Assembly (NCBI GenBank): GCA_004356175.1
Contig: SMXV01000119.1
Span: forward strand, 1-8,767
Direction: 5' to 3'
DNA length: 8,767 bases
DNA from: Acidobacteriota bacterium
GTDB lineage: Bacteria > Actinomycetota > Acidimicrobiia > Spongiisociales > UBA5794
Shown here: in pieces, positions 5,791-8,767 of the stretch
Layout of the letters: the number at the start of each line of letters is the position of its first letter
Position numbering within the stretch: the first letter of the stretch is position 1
Made by a program: the position numbers and the translations under genes
Notes under the pieces: generated by a model
The model's input: the letters and a program-made list of their open reading frames with translations, nothing else
Told to the model about the DNA's origin: nothing
The model's database searches: none

Positions 5791-6468
5791 ATGGGAGAGA
5801 ATATGCCAGATACCAAGAAGTTACTCGCCGAACTACTGGGGACGTTGATTCTTGTAACGGTTGGTGGGTTCGCCATAGCGTCGTCGGTCGTCTCTGGAGC
5901 GGCGTCATCGCTTGTTCTGATCGGATTCGGATTTGGGTTCGCCCTCCTTGCCGGGTTGTACGCGTTTGGAGAGGTGTCCGGTGGACACTTCAATCCAGCG
6001 GTGAGCTTCGCAGCATGGCTCGATGGGCGCATCGACGCTGTGACATTCGCTGGATACGCCCTTGTGCAATTCATCGGTGCGATCCTCGCCGGATACATAC
6101 TCGTGTGGGCAACGAACGAAGAGTTTGTCGGCTCGGCCATGGCAACGGTACCCGGCGGCGGCTCGACCGCAACCAAAGCTGTTCTGTTGGAGGCGCTGCT
6201 AACCGCGATCTTCGTACTAGTCATTCTCAAGGTGACGACGTCGGGCACGTTCGGAGCCTCCACCTTTCTTGCCATATCGTTGACACTTGTCGCTATCCAC
6301 TTCGCAGCGGTCCCACTGACGGGTGCATCCGTCAACCCTGCGCGCACGTTGGGAACTGCGGTTGCTGGAGGCAACTTCACAGATCTGTGGGTCTACTTCG
6401 TCGGGCCACTGCTCGGAGCTGGACTCGGTTGGGTGATCTTCAAATACGTGTCGGCCGACAGCGAGTAG
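5791..6468 (+). CDS. Aquaporin (MIP family), probably water-selective
   Basis: This is a six-helix channel of 226 residues with both pore-lining NPA boxes: GGHFNPAVS after helix 2 and SVNPARTLG after helix 5. Lined up with AqpZ by spacing from the NPA boxes, the selectivity filter keeps Phe (AqpZ F43, in GFGFGFALL), His (H174, in AIHFAAVP) and Arg (R189, in NPAR), with Ala in place of T183. A Phe-His-x-Arg filter is that of water channels; glycerol facilitators have Gly in place of the His and usually NPARD. The ATG at 5791 follows GGAAGG by 5 bases. The ATG at 5803 (MPDTKKLLAELLG) follows GGGAG by 5 bases and is equally possible; the ATG at 5755 is less likely. It appears monocistronic, ending at tandem hairpins. 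Confidence 0.92.
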   Translation: MGENMPDTKKLLAELLGTLILVTVGGFAIASSVVSGAASSLVLIGFGFGFALLAGLYAFGEVSGGHFNPAVSFAAWLDGRIDAVTFAGYALVQFIGAILAGYILVWATNEEFVGSAMATVPGGGSTATKAVLLEALLTAIFVLVILKVTTSGTFGASTFLAISLTLVAIHFAAVPLTGASVNPARTLGTAVAGGNFTDLWVYFVGPLLGAGLGWVIFKYVSADSE

Positions 6469-6506
6469 ATCGCGAAAGCTAGCCGCCGCGGCCTACATCC
6501 CGGTTG

Positions 6507-6551
6507 ACGGACAGGTGAGGGTCGGTGACGTTTCGACGCTCACCTGTCCGT
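6507..6551. terminator. Long stem-loop after the aquaporin gene
   Basis: ACGGACAGGTGAG (6507-6519) and CTCACCTGTCCGT (6539-6551) are perfect 13-bp complements. A G-G mismatch and an inner GTCG/CGAC pair of arms extend the stem toward a 9-base loop. No U-tract follows on either strand, as is common for actinobacterial terminators. It lies 38 bases after the aquaporin stop. Confidence 0.65.
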
Positions 6552-6573
6552 GCCCGTACTTCGACGTACGGGC
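6552..6573. terminator. Second hairpin, downstream of rnpB
   Basis: GCCCGTAC (6552-6559) pairs exactly with GTACGGGC (6566-6573) around TTCGAC. Read on the minus strand it follows the 3' end of rnpB by about 10 bases, so it is the likely rnpB terminator. It abuts the stem at 6507-6551, so read-through from either side meets two hairpins. Confidence 0.65.
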
Positions 6574-6583
6574 GTGATGGTGC

Positions 6584-6980
<397 letters not shown>

Positions 6981-6987
<7 letters not shown>

Positions 6988-7331
6988 CGTCGCGCTTTTT
7001 CAGAGATAATTGCCCCTCCTGATCCGCCAAATATCGCGAGAGCCCCAAGTACGGCCAGACCGAAGACATTGGCATCAACTCCAGCGACAATTGAGCCGCC
7101 TGCGACCACCGCGAAAAGAATTAGGCTGGCGAAGCCTCCCGCTGCGCGCGCCTGTACCAGAGAGAATCGCCCGGCAATAAATCCGGCTATGACGAATCCG
7201 ACTAGTTGGATAAGCAACCGGAGGGCTACGCCTCTACCACTCGAGCCGCTGATCGCAAAGAGAATGTACGAGGAGACGAGGCCAGCGGCAGCGCCGAAAA
7301 TAATGCCTGGCCAGTTCAGATCCTTTGGCAC
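6981..7331 (-). CDS. Small four-helix membrane protein, TIGR04086/YrzE-like
   Basis: The 116-residue hydrophobic protein has four predicted helices near 8-27, 36-56, 64-84 and 89-109, is rich in Gly and Ala, and ends in the basic tail EKARRS. The layout resembles the small TIGR04086 (YrzE-type) membrane family, whose function is unknown; the assignment is tentative. GTG 7331 is the first usable start of this frame and gives a polar MPKDLN before the first helix; the ribosome site (GACGG) is weak. Its stop codon TAG (6983-6981) lies inside the first helix of rnpB, so the two must be transcribed in part from the same DNA. It is divergent from the WhiB gene. Confidence 0.72.
7003..7030 (-). promoter_or_regulatory. 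Candidate rnpB promoter inside the upstream coding region
   Basis: Read on the minus strand, TTGGCG (7030-7025), a 16-base spacer and TATCTC (7008-7003) would start transcription near 6996, just before P1 of rnpB. Both boxes are imperfect. A promoter must lie about here if rnpB has its own, because the gene begins within the stop region of the membrane-protein gene. Confidence 0.3.
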
Positions 7332-7372
7332 GCGTCACCGTCCGTCTATCTCTGCGATTGAGAGGAACAGGC

Positions 7373-7378
7373 ATTGTA
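7373..7378 (-). promoter_or_regulatory. Candidate -10 box for the four-helix membrane protein
   Basis: The minus strand reads TACAAT, a 5 of 6 match to TATAAT. It would give a start near 7366 and a leader of about 35 bases. No good -35 is visible. Confidence 0.35.
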
Positions 7379-7408
7379 CCGCTCCGCGCAACCTGGCTCG
7401 AGCGGCCA

Positions 7409-7435
7409 GGGAACCGTTTGGAGGTCGGGAGCGTC
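7409..7435 (+). promoter_or_regulatory. ECF-type promoter candidate for the WhiB gene
   Basis: GGGAACC (7409-7415), a 16-base spacer and CGTC (7432-7435) fit the GGAAC...CGTT layout used by actinobacterial extracytoplasmic-function sigma factors of the SigE/SigH type. Transcription would start near 7441, about 34 bases before the ATG. No convincing housekeeping promoter competes in this gap. Confidence 0.4.
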
Positions 7436-7474
7436 TTAGTCTCAAATACCGACAAGAAGAGAGGTACGCCCGTC

Positions 7475-7744
7475 ATGAATACGATGGACGACACCGTTGA
7501 GTCAGAATTGCTAGAAGTCCCGATCCTTCTCGAACGTCCATGGGCGGTTTACGCTGCATGCAAGAGTGAACAGAGCTTGTTGTTTTTCCCACAGAACAAG
7601 AATGAGGAGCGCAAGGCACTCGCAATCTGCGGCAGCTGTCCGGTGGTTGAGGATTGTCTCGCACACGCATTCGAGACCAAAGAGCGTTTCGGAGTGTGGG
7701 GTGGCATGACAGAGAGGCAACGTCGCAAGTGTGTGAGCCGGTAG
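7475..7744 (+). CDS. WhiB-family Fe-S transcriptional regulator
   Basis: The 89-residue protein has all WhiB hallmarks: the [4Fe-4S] ligands C29, C52, C55 and C61 in the C-x22-C-x2-C-x5-C arrangement, the LFFP motif (36-39), the turn GVWGG (73-77), and a basic DNA-contact tail TERQRRK. Wbl proteins act with the principal sigma factor to control division, development, redox or antibiotic responses, and are confined to actinobacteria and their phages. ERFGVWGG recalls the WhiB2 branch, but the subgroup is not certain. Start ATG 7475 is preceded by GAAGAGAGG (7456-7464) with a long 10-base spacer; ATG 7484 is an alternative. The longer frame back to 7325 runs through the promoter region and is not believed. 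Confidence 0.95.
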   Translation: MNTMDDTVESELLEVPILLERPWAVYAACKSEQSLLFFPQNKNEERKALAICGSCPVVEDCLAHAFETKERFGVWGGMTERQRRKCVSR

Positions 7745-7804
7745 ATCAGGAGCAGGGGTCCGTATCGACCGCACATGCCTTGACGACCGTGCATCGCCAC
7801 ACGC

Positions 7805-7846
7805 TGCGGTCTCGGCTCCGCACTTCCGTCACCGGGAGTGACGAAG
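7805..7846 (+). terminator. Two adjacent hairpins after the WhiB gene
   Basis: TGCGG (7805-7809) pairs with CCGCA (7818-7822). Immediately after, CTT-CGTCAC (7823-7832, one bulged C) pairs with GTGACGAAG (7838-7846) around CGGGA. The second is the stronger stem, nine pairs. There is no U-tract. It lies about 60-100 bases past the WhiB stop and could serve either strand. Confidence 0.45.
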
Positions 7847-7910
7847 ACTCGCCCTTTGCGACTGGCGCGCCTGATCGCCAAGCCATTCACACCCATACTG
7901 ACCCACGCTC

Positions 7911-8408
7911 CTAGCTACTCCGCTCGCGGGCGACGGCACCCATGTCAAGACGGTTGATCGATCTGATGCCTTGTACGACCGCAAGCGCATTCGGTCCTTC
8001 GTTGATTGCGACGAGCGTTGACGAGTGATCAGCACCGTTGTCTGATGGAGCCATGACCGATGACACATTCGGTTGTGTGAGGACAGCCTCAGGGCCCTCT
8101 ATCCCGGCGGCAGTCAAGCCCTTGACGATTGCCTCGTGGGACGCGTACAGCGGGAGCCCGAGCGCTTCATCTACGAACTCCACAACTTTCAGTGTGACTG
8201 TTGTGTCCAATAACGGAAGGTCGATGTCACGTAGGTAACCCTTCGAGATGTGGAGCCTGTCAGGGAGGCTATTGCTCACGAACATTCCAGACCGGGGCAG
8301 TGTCTGGGATGGACTCGCCCAACCATGCGTCTGAGTGTCGACACATGTCCCGCTCGTGCAACCGTTTGAAACGGCGCCGACATATGGCTTGAAGAGTGCT
8401 TGGCCCTG
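7911..8408 (-). pseudogene. Fragment of an FtsX/MacB-type ABC exporter permease
   Basis: A minus-strand frame opens just after a TGA at 8411-8409 and runs to 7911. Its core (LPRSGMFVSNSLPDRLHISKG, then TVTLKVVEFVDEALGLPLYASHEAIVKGL and VLTQPNVSSVMA) resembles the extracytoplasmic domain of MacB/FtsX-like permeases, where a FVSNSLADRL..ISVGD phrase precedes a beta-rich stretch. It has no transmembrane helices, although such permeases have at least four. The N-terminal helix and the C-terminal FtsX domain are both missing, and the frame stops soon after NALAVVQGIRS. No ribosome site marks the internal ATG at 8285. It lies directly after the decayed ATPase, in a different reading frame, so it is best read as the remnant of the exporter's permease gene after an internal deletion. 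Confidence 0.65.
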
Positions 8409-8767
8409 TCATCGAGACCAACCTGTGTGAGTACATCCCCGTGGCGGACTTCGGCATCGCTGCCTGCGATTTCGGCGATATGTGCGACGTTCTCGGCGGC
8501 GGTGAACGTCGGAGTGAGGTTGTAGACCTGGAACTCAGATCCAACTGGTGATCGCCTGTACTCGGTGCGCTCGCCCTCAGACATCCCTTCGATCTCATCT
8601 CCGTTGACAACAAGGAACCCCTGACGTGGCGGCTTCGAGAGCGCCGACCTGGTTGACGAGAGTGGTTTTGCCGGAACCGGACGTACCGGGCAGTACAACA
8701 AATTCGCCTGGTTGAAACGTGAACAACACTTCGTCGAGTGCACGGACTTGCATACCTCCCTCGCCAT
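8395..8767 (-). pseudogene. Frameshifted, truncated ABC transporter ATPase (LolD/MacB type)
   Basis: From the window edge a frame reads GEGGMQVRALDEVLFTFQPG, then the Walker A motif GTSGSGKTT (8687-8661) and NQVGALEAATSG; the gene therefore starts outside the window. At a run of four C on the plus strand (8618-8621) homology jumps frame and continues as FLVVNGDEIEGMSEGERTEY, the Q-loop region VGSEFQVYNLTPTFTAAENV, and VLTQVGLDDRAKH. The signature LSGGQ is replaced by HMSAPFQT, and Walker B, D-loop and H-loop are absent. Past about 8395 the frame has no resemblance to an ATPase and the sequence becomes the permease fragment. Such ATPases normally have about 220-250 residues. The frameshift, lost signature and missing half show a dead gene, barring sequencing error at the C run. 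Confidence 0.75.

Noticed and set aside
5601..6380. 259-codon minus-strand open frame
   Set aside because: It is antisense to the aquaporin, whose NPA motifs and helices are unmistakable on the plus strand.
7325..7474. Fifty-codon N-terminal extension of the WhiB protein
   Set aside because: WhiB proteins of this type are about 85-100 residues. The extension is basic, unlike the family, and covers the promoter region and the divergent start.
8276..8767. 163-codon minus-strand frame taken as an intact protein
   Set aside because: Its first 45 or so residues are the wrong frame over the Walker A region and its last 40 lie over the permease fragment. Only the middle is genuine ATPase sequence.

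Overview
The window looks like chromosome of an actinobacterium. Three things point there: a WhiB-family Fe-S regulator (7475-7744), an F420-dependent luciferase-like oxidoreductase of the glucose-6-phosphate dehydrogenase type (4618-5604), and a bacterial class A RNase P RNA (6584-6987, minus strand). The G+C-rich composition, frequent GTG starts and hairpins without U-tracts agree. The pairing of a Nif3-family protein with a C4 zinc-ribbon coiled-coil protein, and rnpB a few kilobases away, also resembles actinobacterial neighbourhoods. Genus cannot be read from the sequence; an Acidimicrobiia-like lineage is a guess.

Layout. 1-781: the start of a minus-strand gene cut by the window edge, divergent from a membrane protein with a YgjV-like helical N-terminus and a GNAT-like soluble domain. 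782-1101: about 320 bases without a gene, holding a direct repeat and two sizeable hairpins. 1102-3122: a tight plus-strand operon of Nif3-like metal protein, zinc-ribbon coiled-coil protein and YdjM/DUF457-type membrane hydrolase. 3099-3859: two consecutive half-size TauE/SafE genes on the minus strand, overlapping the operon tail to tail. 3912-4577: an unrecognised lipoprotein, divergent from the TauE pair and convergent with the F420-dependent oxidoreductase. 5791-6468: an aquaporin, divergent from the oxidoreductase. 6507-6573: tandem hairpins that can terminate both the aquaporin and rnpB. 6584-7331: rnpB and, directly upstream on the same strand, a small four-helix membrane protein whose stop codon lies inside the first helix of rnpB. 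7475-7744: WhiB regulator with an ECF-type promoter candidate. 7911-8767: remains of an ABC exporter, with a frameshifted ATPase running into a permease fragment.

How the genes relate. Most are housekeeping or small physiological units: RNA processing (rnpB), water flux (aquaporin), anion export (TauE halves), F420-linked redox and redox- or stress-linked regulation (WhiB). Only the 1102-3122 operon and the TauE pair show clear co-transcription. I see no phage, insertion sequence, CRISPR array, tRNA or defence system. The items most worth a second look are the decayed ABC exporter, the split TauE pair, the membrane-tethered GNAT-like protein, the hairpin-rich gap at 782-1101 and the overlap of rnpB with the gene upstream of it.
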